This document shows, one piece after another, positions 1 to 10,524 of a stretch of 64,000 nt of DNA; the first letter of the stretch is position 1, and the number at the start of each line of letters is the position of its first letter. This DNA is from Populus alba (lineage: Eukaryota; Streptophyta; Magnoliopsida; Malpighiales; Salicaceae), in NCBI RefSeq assembly GCF_005239225.2, contig NC_133292.1, positions 6,792,985-6,856,984 on the forward strand, read 5' to 3'. The notes under the pieces are model-generated. The model had not been told where the DNA came from, ran no database searches, and saw nothing but the letters and a program-made list of their open reading frames with translations. The position numbers were made by a program, and so were the translations under genes.

Positions 1-2385
1 ATATGAAGATTGCAAAGAATAATTGCCACAAGACACGCCCTATGCACACAACATGCGCAGTCTAAAACCCTAATCTCTCATTCACCTATGTTTCATTGAT
101 GCAAAGCATCTGCACAACAGCTCAAATCACGAACAGTGATCATAATTTTATCAGTCCAGCGAATCAAGTACTTAACTTTTGTTGTTTCAGTTGATTTTCT
201 TCCTACTAAATACGGATAAGGTACAGGGACAGATTGAAGGACATGATCGAAACACGGGTAACAAGTAAAAGAGGACCTTCCGTAATGCTAGCCAGACATA
301 AAATACAGTGATTCTTCCGGTAAAATTAGTGATACGAACACTTGACTCGAGTGAAATTGACCAGTCTGCTTTTCGCAAAACAATTGCCATTCTATTCAGC
401 AAGATATGTCAATTAAAAAACGTAGTACTCACAAGTATAGAACCCAAACGTTATTCAATAGCATTTCAGAGTGAAAATATTCATAGGAACTGACAGCATA
501 GATAAATAAAATGTATTTCAGAAAAAAGCTTCACAGCCAATCGATGGAAGAACAGAATTGATCATACCTCGACACTTCACGTTATGCTAGCAAAAAAATG
601 CACACAGGTGGCCATATCCATGTTTGATTATTGAAAAACTATCAGAACGTGCATTCACATACCTCGGAACAAGCACTAATCTTTCAAACAAAAAGCGAGC
701 ACAAGGACATGTTTCAGTGCCAGTCATGCACACAGGCATAGTATTTCCATCAGCAATGTATATGAAGTGTAACATGAAAAAATATTCATGGGACTGCCCT
801 TGTTCCATACATGTTGCTGGTTTACAAAAGCGGCATGCAGTTTATAAAAAGCACAACATTAAATATGGAAAGAAATGATCAAAACGATCTACACGACAAA
901 ATACATCCATTTATAAACTATGCTACGAGATCCAATGGGGGACAACATGTCTGGGCGGAAAGGAAAAGGGCCAAGCAAAGAATTAAATAGATACCAAACG
1001 CTTTAATTAATCCATATCAGTCAAGATGTGCACGCAAGATTATAGCCAAAAGGATAAGTCATATATATCTGAAGCATCTCAAAAAATAAACTATCATTAC
1101 AACCCAAACAGACATCCCGACAGTAATTATCCCGGTGGGCAGAAATGACACGACTAGCAGATTGACAGCACGAGAAAACCCACAGTTATATTAAATACTG
1201 TTCAAATATTCTTCTATGCTTGTATATTTCCTCATAACTGGGCCAGTGAACAACACGAGGAGACAGTAATTCAATCAAGAGCACCGATTACGTTTTGTTA
1301 GCAAGTTCAATTCACTAAACCACGGTTTAAGCACAAAAGAAGTGCATGAATGTTTCCTGAAACAAACGCAAACTTCAAAAGGTTAAAACTCAGAAAATAT
1401 GAAAGTTGGAAAAAGTTTGAATATTCTAATCGAGTGGGATGCATTTCAAATACTAGGATAACAGAAGTATCAAATACACCATGTATTCATGTGTGCATGC
1501 GAATCAATGGTTGTCCTTATTACGAAAATGTTACATGAAGAGATGTGGGCGGAAAAGGACATCCATGTAATGCTCTTTCTTGTTTGGCAATAAATGATGG
1601 TGACATAGCAACTACTTCTCATGCTAAAGTCTAAAGCAGCACAATAATGATGAATACCACATTTACTTGTAGTTGATGGAACCAAACCAACCCAATAGGA
1701 AGGAACTGGTGCAACAAAATGTTAGCACCGTAAAAGTACAAGATTGTGCGAAAACAAGCATGGAAGATAAAAAAAAGGGGGCTTGGTCATATATACATGG
1801 GGCAGTTTTAGAACAAATTAAGTTCCTTTCTATTGCAAAGCATGACTGGCACAGTGAATCCAGTTAAGACAAATTGCTACAAAAAAAAATTGAAGTTCAT
1901 ACCAGAAGGCTTCTTGATGATGCATTTATACTTTAAACTGTAGATCTCACCTTTGCCAAACAAAAACTTGTAACAAACCAAAAGAGAGGGACAGAAAGAT
2001 AAAAAAGAAGGCTACAACTTCAAGAAAGCAAACAGATTTTTATTTTATTTTTTCATCACAAAGTTTAAGAACTAATATATCTGGTAGAACAGGATTTTTA
2101 GACTTTACTATCTTTTCTAAAATTTGATACAGGAATTGCTCCAATAGTGAGAAAATGCAGCTTCTTTGGCATATGATGACCCTCGAAATGCTATTACACA
2201 AGGCAAATAGAATTAACAAGCAAGAGTACTAAAACCAAGACGCTGGAATTTTCAAAGAGAGAACATATGTTAATAAGATACAAATTAAGGAGCAACTTAC
2301 CAAAACCCTATCGATAATAATTAATTAGTGGACATATGAAAAGTTAGACAAGAATGTCACTCCTTGATAAACCTTGAAAGTGACC
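1..2385. other. 3' flank of the LRP1-like gene, no coding region found
   Basis: No ORF here has recognisable protein content; the longest are 60-84 residues and lack family motifs. Base composition is less extreme than in the AT-rich intergenic DNA further right. The part next to 2385 must hold the 3' UTR of the minus-strand LRP1-like gene. The rest may be further 3' UTR, an intron of a gene outside the window, or plain intergenic DNA; the sequence alone does not decide. Confidence 0.4.
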
Positions 2386-3785
2386 TCAATTTATTGGATT
2401 GCCATAGCCCGAACCTCCGAGTAACCCTCCAGTGGAAGCACCATAAACATCTGAAGGATCGAGAATCGGGGAAGAAGAGGCCCCATTTCTCCCTAAGCCA
2501 TTACCACCACTACTGCTACCACCACCCAAATGCAGTTCAGATATATTAGGGAACCCATCTCTTGTTTCAACTCCTTGGTCATATAGAAACCCTTTGAAAA
2601 CATGACCACCAATCTTCACCACAGCCTGATACGCAAACTCATCTTCACCATCTTCCACTGCCGTCACTCTAACACACCTGAAGGTGGCTGGTGCGGTAAC
2701 TTGCCCCGGTAGTCTCTCTTTAAAACCTGCATCAGAAAACATAATTCAACAAAAACCCTACTCAAAGTTTCACTTCTATATTAACAACCCTAAAATTTTC
2801 CCATGCTCATATAAAGCAAGGCAAGTAAAATAGAGAATGATAAACAGATAAACTCAAAACCTTGGTGACTAGAGCTCGTGTCGTAGCTCCTTGGAGTGGT
2901 ATTAGAAGTGGAAGTATGAGAAGTTGTGGTTTGTGAGCTTATAAGTCTAGGTTTCTTGACACCAGAAGTAGACCCAGTAGAACCAGCACCGCCACCGCCA
3001 CCTGCCATAAGCTGACGTTCTCTCCTCCTCGCAGCCGGTACCCACGTGCTCTTCACATGAGTAACACAATCAAAACCACGGCTTTTGCAACACGTCCTAC
3101 ACCTTCTATGGCTACAATCTTTCTTCGCTTGGTTTCCACAATCTTGACACGTAGTTGTAGCGGATGATGATGAATTCCCTCCCAGACTTCCACTTCCATT
3201 CCCAGCACTATTTCCACTTTGTAGTAGAAAATTCGCTGTTGAAGAATTGTTGTGATGATCAAGAATCGAAGGAGTGGTATTAGAAGCTTTCTTGATATAT
3301 TGAGAGCCTTGGTTTTGCCAAAACTGATGAATTCCGCTAATCTTGTTTCGACCATTATTCATCAAATCTTGATCATCCATGTTTTGTGGCGCAAGACAAG
3401 GCGCCGTAGTAAGGAGTGGAATGACACCAACACCTACACCAACACCAAGAGCTGTAGCATTGGAAGCATTGATTGGATCTGCTGTTGAAAGATTGATTTG
3501 CTCATGATGCTGGTGGTGGTGGTGGTTGAAGGAGGCAGCGGGAGCCACCACGAAGACATCGCGAAGGCCCACCATGCCCATGTCTGGAGAGATGCCGTAG
3601 TTGATGGGCCGAGCTGAGTTAGGCCATGTTGGACCGGATGTTTGGCCGCCGCCGGTGGGACCGGCATTGAAGCCGAGTGAGAGGTCGTCTGGACCAGCGG
3701 TACGGATACCAGAGGAGTTAGAGGTGGCCCAGTCAGCAAAGGCACCAGTGTCTGATAGTAGCTGCCTACTCCTTGTAGTAGCCAC
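2386..3785 (-). CDS. LRP1: SHI/STY-family zinc-finger transcription factor, LATERAL ROOT PRIMORDIUM 1-like
   Basis: There are two coding exons, 3785-2861 and 2726-2386, around a 134-bp intron with GT...AG ends. The join keeps the frame and gives 421 residues. Residues 213-243 form the family RING-like zinc finger with exact C-X2-C-X7-C-X-H-X2-C-X2-C-X7-C-X2-H spacing (C213, C216, C224, H226, C229, C232, C240, H243). It is followed by a basic stretch near 253-257 and KKPR at 277-280. Exon 2 carries the IGGH dimerisation domain (IGGH at 347-350). The segment starting [10 protein letters not shown] (M69/M71) and the C-terminal ILDP motif match LRP1 best within the SHI/STY group. Family members are nuclear activators that promote auxin biosynthesis genes and organ or lateral-root development. 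The first ATG adds about 68 residues before M69; translation from M69 or M71 is possible. The His run at 88-94 and the Gly/Ser/Asn tracts are low complexity. Family assignment is certain; LRP1 rather than another SRS member is a strong inference. Confidence 0.93.
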
Positions 3786-4640
3786 AACTGATAATTTTGT
3801 AAAATTTTATCAGATTGTAAAATATAAGAAAGACAGAATCTTTATATTTATAAGTAAATATACAATATGAGTGTTTTTATGATAATTGTAGAAGAGAGAG
3901 AAGGGAGGATAGATTTTTAGAAGAAGAAACTAAATCTAAGGATGTGTGTATGTAGGTGTTATGTGAGTGAAGTGGGGTCGAGAACTCTGAAATTGTATCA
4001 GAGAAAGAGAGATTTGTAGAGAGAGAACAAGAGTGGAAAGAAAGAGATCTTGTTTGTTGGGGTGGGCTTTGTTTCTTTTTTTCTTTTCTTTCACTAGGCA
4101 GGACTGGGTGCTGCTGGCCTCCTCCTGCTGCTGCTGCTGCTGCTGCTGCTAGGCTCTGGGGTTTCTGTTGGTAATATAGAATAGAAATACTACGCTAAAC
4201 ACAACTGTCACTTTGGCTTTTGTGAGATTGTGAGAGCGAAAAAAAAAATAAGAAGTTGGGACTGAGAGGGAGAGATGACTGAGATTTCTCTGGAAGATGG
4301 GGCAGTGAGAGAGAGAGAGAAGTAGAAGAGACTGGTGAGAAGGAACAAAGACTCCCTCTTTGTTGTGTTGTATTTAGTAGTATTTGTTGTCTTGCCGACC
4401 TTCCTATGTATCTATCTCTCTCTTCACGATCATCTTCTCCTTCGCTTCTTCTTCTTCACTCAGCTTTATCTTTCTTTCAAAATGGTTTCCTAGAAAGCGA
4501 AAAATGTGGTGGGTTCCTCTCCACCTCTCTTTCTGCTCTCTCGATACTATAGAGTTATTGTGATTATTATTGGAGAGGAGAGTGAGTGTGCGAGGGCGAG
4601 GGGGGGAGAGAGAGAGAGAGAAGGTATAAAGACTTTTGTT
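3786..4640 (-). promoter_or_regulatory. Leader and CT/GA-rich core promoter of the LRP1-like gene
   Basis: On the coding (minus) strand this region is rich in CT and CTT, as plant TATA-less leaders often are. It holds a (CAG)n run (4125-4150 read on plus as CTG), GA tracts at 4307-4320 and 4606-4621, and a possible upstream ORF of 9 codons (minus, ATG at 4433, stop at 4404). GA/CT tracts are known binding sites for BASIC PENTACYSTEINE proteins in plants. The transcription start is not fixed by the sequence, so how much of this is leader and how much promoter is unknown. Confidence 0.5.
4125..4150. repeat. (CTG/CAG)n trinucleotide microsatellite
   Basis: A pure CTG run of 26 bp (8.7 units) lies about 340 bp upstream of the LRP1-like start codon. 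It reads as CAG on the gene's strand and probably lies in the leader or a leader intron. Confidence 0.95.
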
Positions 4641-4932
4641 CTCTAGTTTCTGTAATTTTATGAGGCTCTAAAGTCACATGACACCTTTCATTCACTTTGG
4701 GCAACTTCTTCTCTACCCATGTAGTGGTAGAAGTATTACGAGGCCATCCATTCTCCACTCTCTCCCACTGCGCGTGGATATGCTTCCACCATCGAATGTC
4801 GTGAGTGAGATTGAAGGAGGTGGAGAGCAGCATTCTAGTCCAGCGTTGACGATGGCACCAGGCACATTTTAATTCATATGATCGATCCAATTGGCTGATT
4901 TGTTGTGAATTTTGCACTTGCGATTGAGCCAT
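4567..4932 (-). other. Unassigned 121-codon ORF upstream of the LRP1-like gene
   Basis: This minus-strand ORF starts at ATG 4932. The first 90 or so residues have ordinary amino-acid composition with several Trp and Cys. The last part reads through the GA/CT tract as Ser/Leu/Pro. I recognise no family. It could be a chance ORF in a GC-richer island, a transposon fragment, or an upstream exon of a longer transcript. It lies directly upstream of, and on the same strand as, the LRP1-like gene. Confidence 0.15.
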
Positions 4933-5173
4933 TTATTTCTGGATAATTACAGTGATTTCTCCCGAAAAAATTCTAAGTAGTTTGTTTACAGTGTTTATTT
5001 ATAATATTAATCTTTTGTTAATGATAACCTGTTTTTTTTTAATTAGGTGGTTGTTGGTTAATATTTGGTGTTTAGTAAATTAATATGGCCAATAACCGGT
5101 AATTATAGAAGATTTTTTTTAAAAAAATTTAGAAACCCTTTTATTTTTAGGTAAGTATTTTTTATAAAAAAAT

Positions 5174-5292
5174 ACAATAATATTTTTTTAAAAAATTAAA
5201 AATAAATATACCATATAGAATAAAGATTGTTAACAATAATATTTTTTAAAAAAATTAAAAAATAAATATACCATATAGAATAAAGATTGTTA
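5174..5292. repeat. Two-copy tandem duplication, unit about 60 bp
   Basis: Units 5174-5232 and 5233-5292 share the order caataat, poly-T, poly-A, aataaatata, ccatatagaataaagattgt. They differ only by small changes in the homopolymer runs, so the duplication is recent relative to the surrounding decay. Confidence 0.9.
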
Positions 5293-6356
5293 TCTCATTT
5301 TCTAAGGATTCTAATTGGTATTTATAACTTATTATCTTCTTGTCAAAGAGTGAATATCTTTGAACTTGATAAGAAAAAAAATATTTATATAAACTAGCCT
5401 TAGTGCTCGATTGAACTATAAAGGTTAAGTATGATAAATTATCAAACTCATGTATGATTATACGAATAAGCTAGAAATTATTACTTTATTACACTATTTT
5501 GATTTCTCTCAATAAAAAATTAGAATAAAAATAAAATATTTTTATCCATCATGCAACAAAATTTTTTTTTGTTGCTGTGGATGATCTCAATACTTGTGAA
5601 TAAAAACAATTTGATTGACCGGCTGGGATTGTTCTAGGGTCCATCTGGTGCAGCAGAGGCGACGATGTTGACTCTTGTTATTATTGTGATTGTAGTTGTC
5701 GATTAGAGGTATCAGCAAAAACATTAAAAGATTTCGAGGTGAAAACACTGTTCATAATATACATATAATATAAACAGTGAAGATTTTTAAATCTTCTTTT
5801 TTAACGTTCTTTTTTTGTTGGGACTTTTTCTCCTCATTTGTATTATTCCTTTTTTATTGAATTTATTGCCTTTTATTTTGTAATTATATTTTACTTTTAT
5901 AAAATTGATATTCGGTAAACTATGAAGTAATATTTAGAATTATAAACATGCTTTCTAGTGCAAGATGTAAGAAAACATTAATGAAAATGCAATATAGAAA
6001 GAAAATAAACACAATCCACTTGTGTTATAATAATTAACCACAATTTTATTTTATTTTAATTTTTTTGTCATTTTTTTTTATCCATGCTTTAATAATTTAA
6101 TATTGAATTTAATATTTTATTTTGATTGGCTTCATATGAAGCTCTCACCATGTCAAAAATAAATTTCAACATTGAGTCAATAATCAAATTTAGCATGATA
6201 AAATTTAATTTTATTGATTCAAGTAATTAAAACTTTAAGGATATAATATCAAATTGAAATAAATATTCAAACTATTTTTTTCTAGGAAATAATATATTTA
6301 TCTCAATTTTTTATTTTATTTTGAAAAAAAATCAATAAATTTGTTATCATTTATTA

Positions 6357-6378
6357 ATATATATATATATATATATAT
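6357..6378. repeat. (AT)11 microsatellite
   Basis: A pure AT dinucleotide run of 22 bp in AT-rich intergenic DNA. Confidence 0.95.
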
Positions 6379-7429
6379 TATATACATCTATAAACATTTT
6401 AGTTTGCTGTTAAAAAAATTTTTATTGATGTTAAAAAAAAAAACATTAAAAAGCACAAAAAGTTTTTGAAGACTCAATTTGGTATTATATATTATTAAAA
6501 GTGATTCTGAAGAAAATAATCTTCAGAAAGCCCTTTCTAAAATTCAAAAGCTTCAATTTATAAATTTTCCATTTAATTAAAACAGCTTTCAAATCCTCAT
6601 TCAAGGTGACCAGAGAAAATGCTCGAAGCAGGGAAAAACCCTCTGATGGTTTTGTTTGCTCAGGTTAGGTGGCTCCGCTTGTGTTTGCTCCCTTTCTTCT
6701 TCTTCTTTTTTTATTAAAAAATTATTTTTAGCATTGTTAAGCGTCCATGATTTATTGTTCAAGTTGATTTGAAACACTCGAACAACAAGTTCAAGGTCCA
6801 ACCAAACACAAACTGACCCGGGCGAGCAAAGTTATGGGAACTGATCCGACCGAACCGGTTCTAATAGAACAAGATCTCTATTTCAACAAGGTATTTGAAT
6901 CTGGGAGAGCCGACAAGAATCAATGAAATACCGAGCACTGGAAAAATGACTAACAGCTGACAAAGATGGCTCCTCCTCCGTTTGTGATTGCTGGTAGTTA
7001 ATATAGATCCATTTGTTACGCATTATTTTACTATATAAATTTTTAAATTAAAATGATTTTTTTTATATGAAATGGAAATTTTAATTATTATATAGTGAGT
7101 TCGAGTTACACCACTTTTAAAGTGTGTTAATTGTATGATTTTATTATCAAAACATATATGATAATTGAAGTTTTTTTATTAAGATGGTGAAAATTATGTT
7201 ATTATTGATAATTAAATTAATAGAGCCAGGATCAAGCCATTTTCCAAGGTTTTTAGGTTTGTACCCTGCCCTCCTAAATGACAGGAAGATCAACGACATC
7301 TTGGCGATGGCTAGGTTGAACCTCTCTCGGTTTCAGGTTAGTTGATTTGATTTATTTGACTTTTCTTGTGTCAGGGACAAAGTGTTGGGATTGTTCCTGA
7401 CCCCGTTAATGTAAAAAAAAAAAATACTT

Positions 7430-8165
7430 GTCTAACAATAATTTATTTAATATATAATTTATATTAATTTTTAATAAAAAAATTTCTAACCAGTGTTATA
7501 TATTTCGAATAAAAGTTTTTTTAATTTTAAAATTTACGATAAGCCCATGTTACATTTCTCGAATCTACATTACTTTTATATTTAATTTTATTAGTTAAAA
7601 TATAATAATAAAATTTGAATTTTAACTAGTTACCAATAAAATTTTAATATTATATGAAATAATTTTTTACTAAAAATAATCTCGAGTTAAAAATTTAAAC
7701 TATCAATTAAATTTTATATTTATCTAATAATAATTTATTTAATATATAATTTATATTATTTTTTAATATATTATTTCAGTCCTAGAATATATTTTTTAAA
7801 TAAAAAAATTTTAGGTTTAAAACTTACACGGATAAACCCATGCTACACTCTCTCAAATTCACACAATTTTATACTTAATTTTACTAGTTAGAATGAGATG
7901 GTAGCATTTAAACTCATAGTTTTAATTAATAAAATTTTAATATCATATCAAGGAATTTTTTTAATAAGAACAATATTAGCTTAAAAAATTAAACTATCAA
8001 TTTAATTTTGAATATATAATTTATAACTATATCATATCAAATAACCTTTTTGATTTTATTAATTAAAATAAAGATCATGAGCATCCAATGAATAAAATTT
8101 TAATATAATATTAAATAATCTTTTTAATCTGAAAATTTAAACTATTAAATACAACATATAAGTTA
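7430..8165 (-). repeat. Diverged tandem array of about 290-bp units, TRIM-like
   Basis: The phrase aatttatttaatatataattta occurs near 7441 and 7733, with a shorter version near 8008. Between these marks the intervening sequence also repeats: an aagcccatgttac-like block at 7540-7552 corresponds to aacccatgctac at 7835-7846, and ataaaattttaata recurs at about 7640, 7925 and 8090. This gives about two and a half direct units. On the minus strand the blocks resemble a plant TRIM-like family that I recall, with a degenerate tRNA-Met primer site; the 13.5-kb element appears to be a related member. There is no ORF. The repeat structure is seen; the TRIM label is inference. Confidence 0.55.
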
Positions 8166-9045
8166 ATTTTCTCTTTTAAATGCTACGAGGCTAAATCTTT
8201 AACACTAACACCATGTTATGCAACTTGAGTTATAGCTGCCACAATAATGTGAGTTAGTTAGGTCAAAACTTGATGATTTAAAGGTAGCCGGGTGAAAAAC
8301 TATTTGATCTTCTCAGAATATGGACGGGTTAAAAAATAAATTCTTTTAAAAAACCTTTCATGTCCGAGAGAAAAAAAACTAATTGGTCTATATTGTTCAA
8401 AAAGATAATTGATGTCATATTAGAGTACACGAATTCAAATTCTATTTACGCTAACAATGATCACTCTTTATTAATCAAATAGGAGAAATACCAAACCTAG
8501 ATCATGTACAACTAATTTATACACGTGCATACATGCATATACATATACATATCACTGTATTCTACTTAGTCGAAAATCACCCTACATCAATCGTAGAGTT
8601 CTCAAAAAAGTTCCGAAACAATTTTTTGTCATTAAGTAGCTAATAACAAATAAAAAAATAATCACGTTTTTATTTTTTTATTGGTTTTTTTCGTACCCCC
8701 AAAGGTTTTGTGGGATATTATCAGGTAATACGAGGTTTTGAGAGGAAAGATGAAATAAAAATCAAAGAAAGTATAAAAATAAATTATTTCCGCTAGATTC
8801 ATTAGCTATTATATTAAAATTTTAGAGACTAAAAGACTATATTGAAAAATTTATAATTTTAAAGGGATCGAAACGGTTTTGTTGAATTTATAGAGACTAA
8901 AACTGTGAGAGAGAAAAACACCATGGATCCATGTCTCAATTGCCCTACACCAGGGCGTGTATTCCACGTTCCTGCACATCCAAAGTTTTTCTTTCAAATA
9001 AAAATAAATAAATAAAGAAGTCAGTACAAGGTAGAGTGATTTTGA
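8166..9045. other. AT-rich intergenic DNA
   Basis: No gene, RNA or clear repeat boundary was recognised. Short runs such as catatacatatacatat near 8536 are low complexity. Confidence 0.4.
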
Positions 9046-9247
9046 GGGTGTTTGAGTGTGGTAACTGTTGTTTTTTCAAATAGTTTTTCATGCTGAAAAG
9101 CATGTTAATAATGTTTTTTTATTTTTTAAAAATTCATTTTTGATATCAGCACATCAAAACGATCCAGAAATTACAAACTGCATTTAATTTTAGTAAAAAA
9201 AAAAAAAAATTTTGTAAAAACAGGTTGGACTGCAGTGCCAAACGGCC
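9046..9247. mobile_element. MITE-like short element, copy A
   Basis: About 200 bp without an ORF, starting gggtgtttgagtgtggt and ending gcagtgccaaacggcc. The ends are imperfect inverted repeats. The interior (poly-T, aaaaattcatttttgatatcagcacatcaaaacgat and a poly-A run) matches the element at 10070-10271 in order. No target-site duplication is evident. Confidence 0.65.
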
Positions 9248-10069
9248 TCTTCATCGCCCCTCCACAAATTCAAATATCCGATTCGTTGTCGTTTGGATTG
9301 GATTTTCTCGTCTGATAAACGGGAGAGATCTTCAAAACTGGACGTAGCAAACTAGCAATCTGCATCCGCCATTACAATGGCCGAAAATACCAGCGTTCAG
9401 CCTCCTCCTCTCTTCTTTATTTATTTAGTGCAGCACGCACCTTCCTCCTTATTTATTGCCACCATGTGAATCTATTTTATACGAATTTGAAAATACTAAA
9501 AATATATTAATTTAAAATCAATAAAAAGTTATCGTGGTTACTGAAATAGCTAATACAAAGTATTTATAAAACTCATAGTCTCCACGACTTAATTAATATT
9601 CAAATCACTTTTTTGAATATCATGCTTGAAATTGCTCTTGCTTGTTCTCACATGTAAGTGTATTTTTTGTGTAAGAAGAAAAGGATTGGTACTTGCATGG
9701 GACTTACTCGTGTTTGTGAATTTGGGATGCATGATTGCTTTTCAAAGAACACTCCATAAGCCCACCATTCTGCCGTCCCTTCGCCTCCGAGGAGATGTTT
9801 TGAATTGTTTTTTTTTCTCAATATATTAAAATATTTTTTATAATTTTTTTTATTTTCAATATTAATATATCAAAATCATCAAAAATAATATTAATTTGAT
9901 AGTTTTAAAAAATAAAAACACTTAAAAAATAGAAGTTGCGTCAAGCAAATTTTGTTTTATTAAATTGGTTTAAGGAGAAAAGTTTTAGGATGGGATCGGA
10001 GTTGATTAAAAAATATTAATATTCTAGGAAAAATAAAATTTTGCTTGCTGTATTGAGCAGCAATATTGT
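9248..10069. other. Intergenic DNA between two MITE-like copies
   Basis: No gene was recognised. The segment near 9826-9945 (atcaaaatcatcaaaaat, then an A-rich tail) looks like a fragment of the same MITE-like family that flanks this stretch. Confidence 0.4.
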
Positions 10070-10271
10070 GCGTGTTTGGCAGTGTAGTTACAATTGTTTT
10101 TTAAAATATTTTTTACTCAAAAAAATATGCTAATAATATTTTTTTTATTTTTTAAAAAATTATTTTTGAAATCACATCAAAATGATTTAAAAACATAAAA
10201 AACATATTAATTCAAAGTAAAAAAAATCAAATTTTTTTAAAAATACTTTTGAAACGTAGTGCCAAACACGC
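10070..10271. mobile_element. MITE-like short element, copy B
   Basis: A 202-bp element with perfect 11-bp terminal inverted repeats, gcgtgtttggc at 10070-10080 and gccaaacacgc at 10261-10271. The interior carries the same marks as copy A (poly-T, aaaaattatttttgaaatcacatcaaaatgat). It is non-coding and therefore non-autonomous. No clear target-site duplication is visible, so the superfamily is not fixed. Confidence 0.75.
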
Positions 10272-10407
10272 CAACGAGGAATTATGATTAGGGGCTTGGA
10301 TTTTCTTTGTTTTTCATTAGCTTCTCGAAATATAAATACCTTCTTCCTCTAATTGTTAGCTGAGAGGCTTTATGACAGCAGAATAGAGCAAATTAAACCC
10401 GGAAAAA

Positions 10408-10524
10408 ATGGATTCTAGAGAAAGAAATGCAGTGATTCAAGAGAGTAAAGATTGGAAAGAGAAGGTTAGGAATTCCTTGACTGGGAGCAGTTGTAGAGAG
10501 AACCTGCTTCTTGTGTTTTCTTAG
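10408..10524 (+). CDS. Candidate small protein or first exon, 38 codons
   Basis: The ATG at 10408 has good plant context (A at -3, G at +4) and opens a 38-residue charged, mostly polar ORF. A textbook TATA box, tataaata at 10331-10338, lies 70 bp upstream, which would place a transcription start near 10365. The ORF could also be read as a first exon with a donor at the AAG/GTTAGG junction near 10462. No family is recognised. The combination of TATA, leader and start context is the only support. Confidence 0.25.
   Translation: MDSRERNAVIQESKDWKEKVRNSLTGSSCRENLLLVFS

Larger units (their letters stand above)
4933..7429. other. AT-rich intergenic DNA
   Basis: No coding potential or RNA gene was recognised. 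It contains a 60-bp tandem duplication at 5174-5292 and an (AT)11 run at 6357-6378. A GC-richer island at about 6780-6990 has no readable gene. Confidence 0.5.

Noticed and set aside
3053..3787. Overlapping ORFs of 78-117 codons on both strands in the LRP1-like first exon
   Set aside because: They are other-frame readings of the real exon; only the frame with the zinc finger and IGGH continuation has family content.
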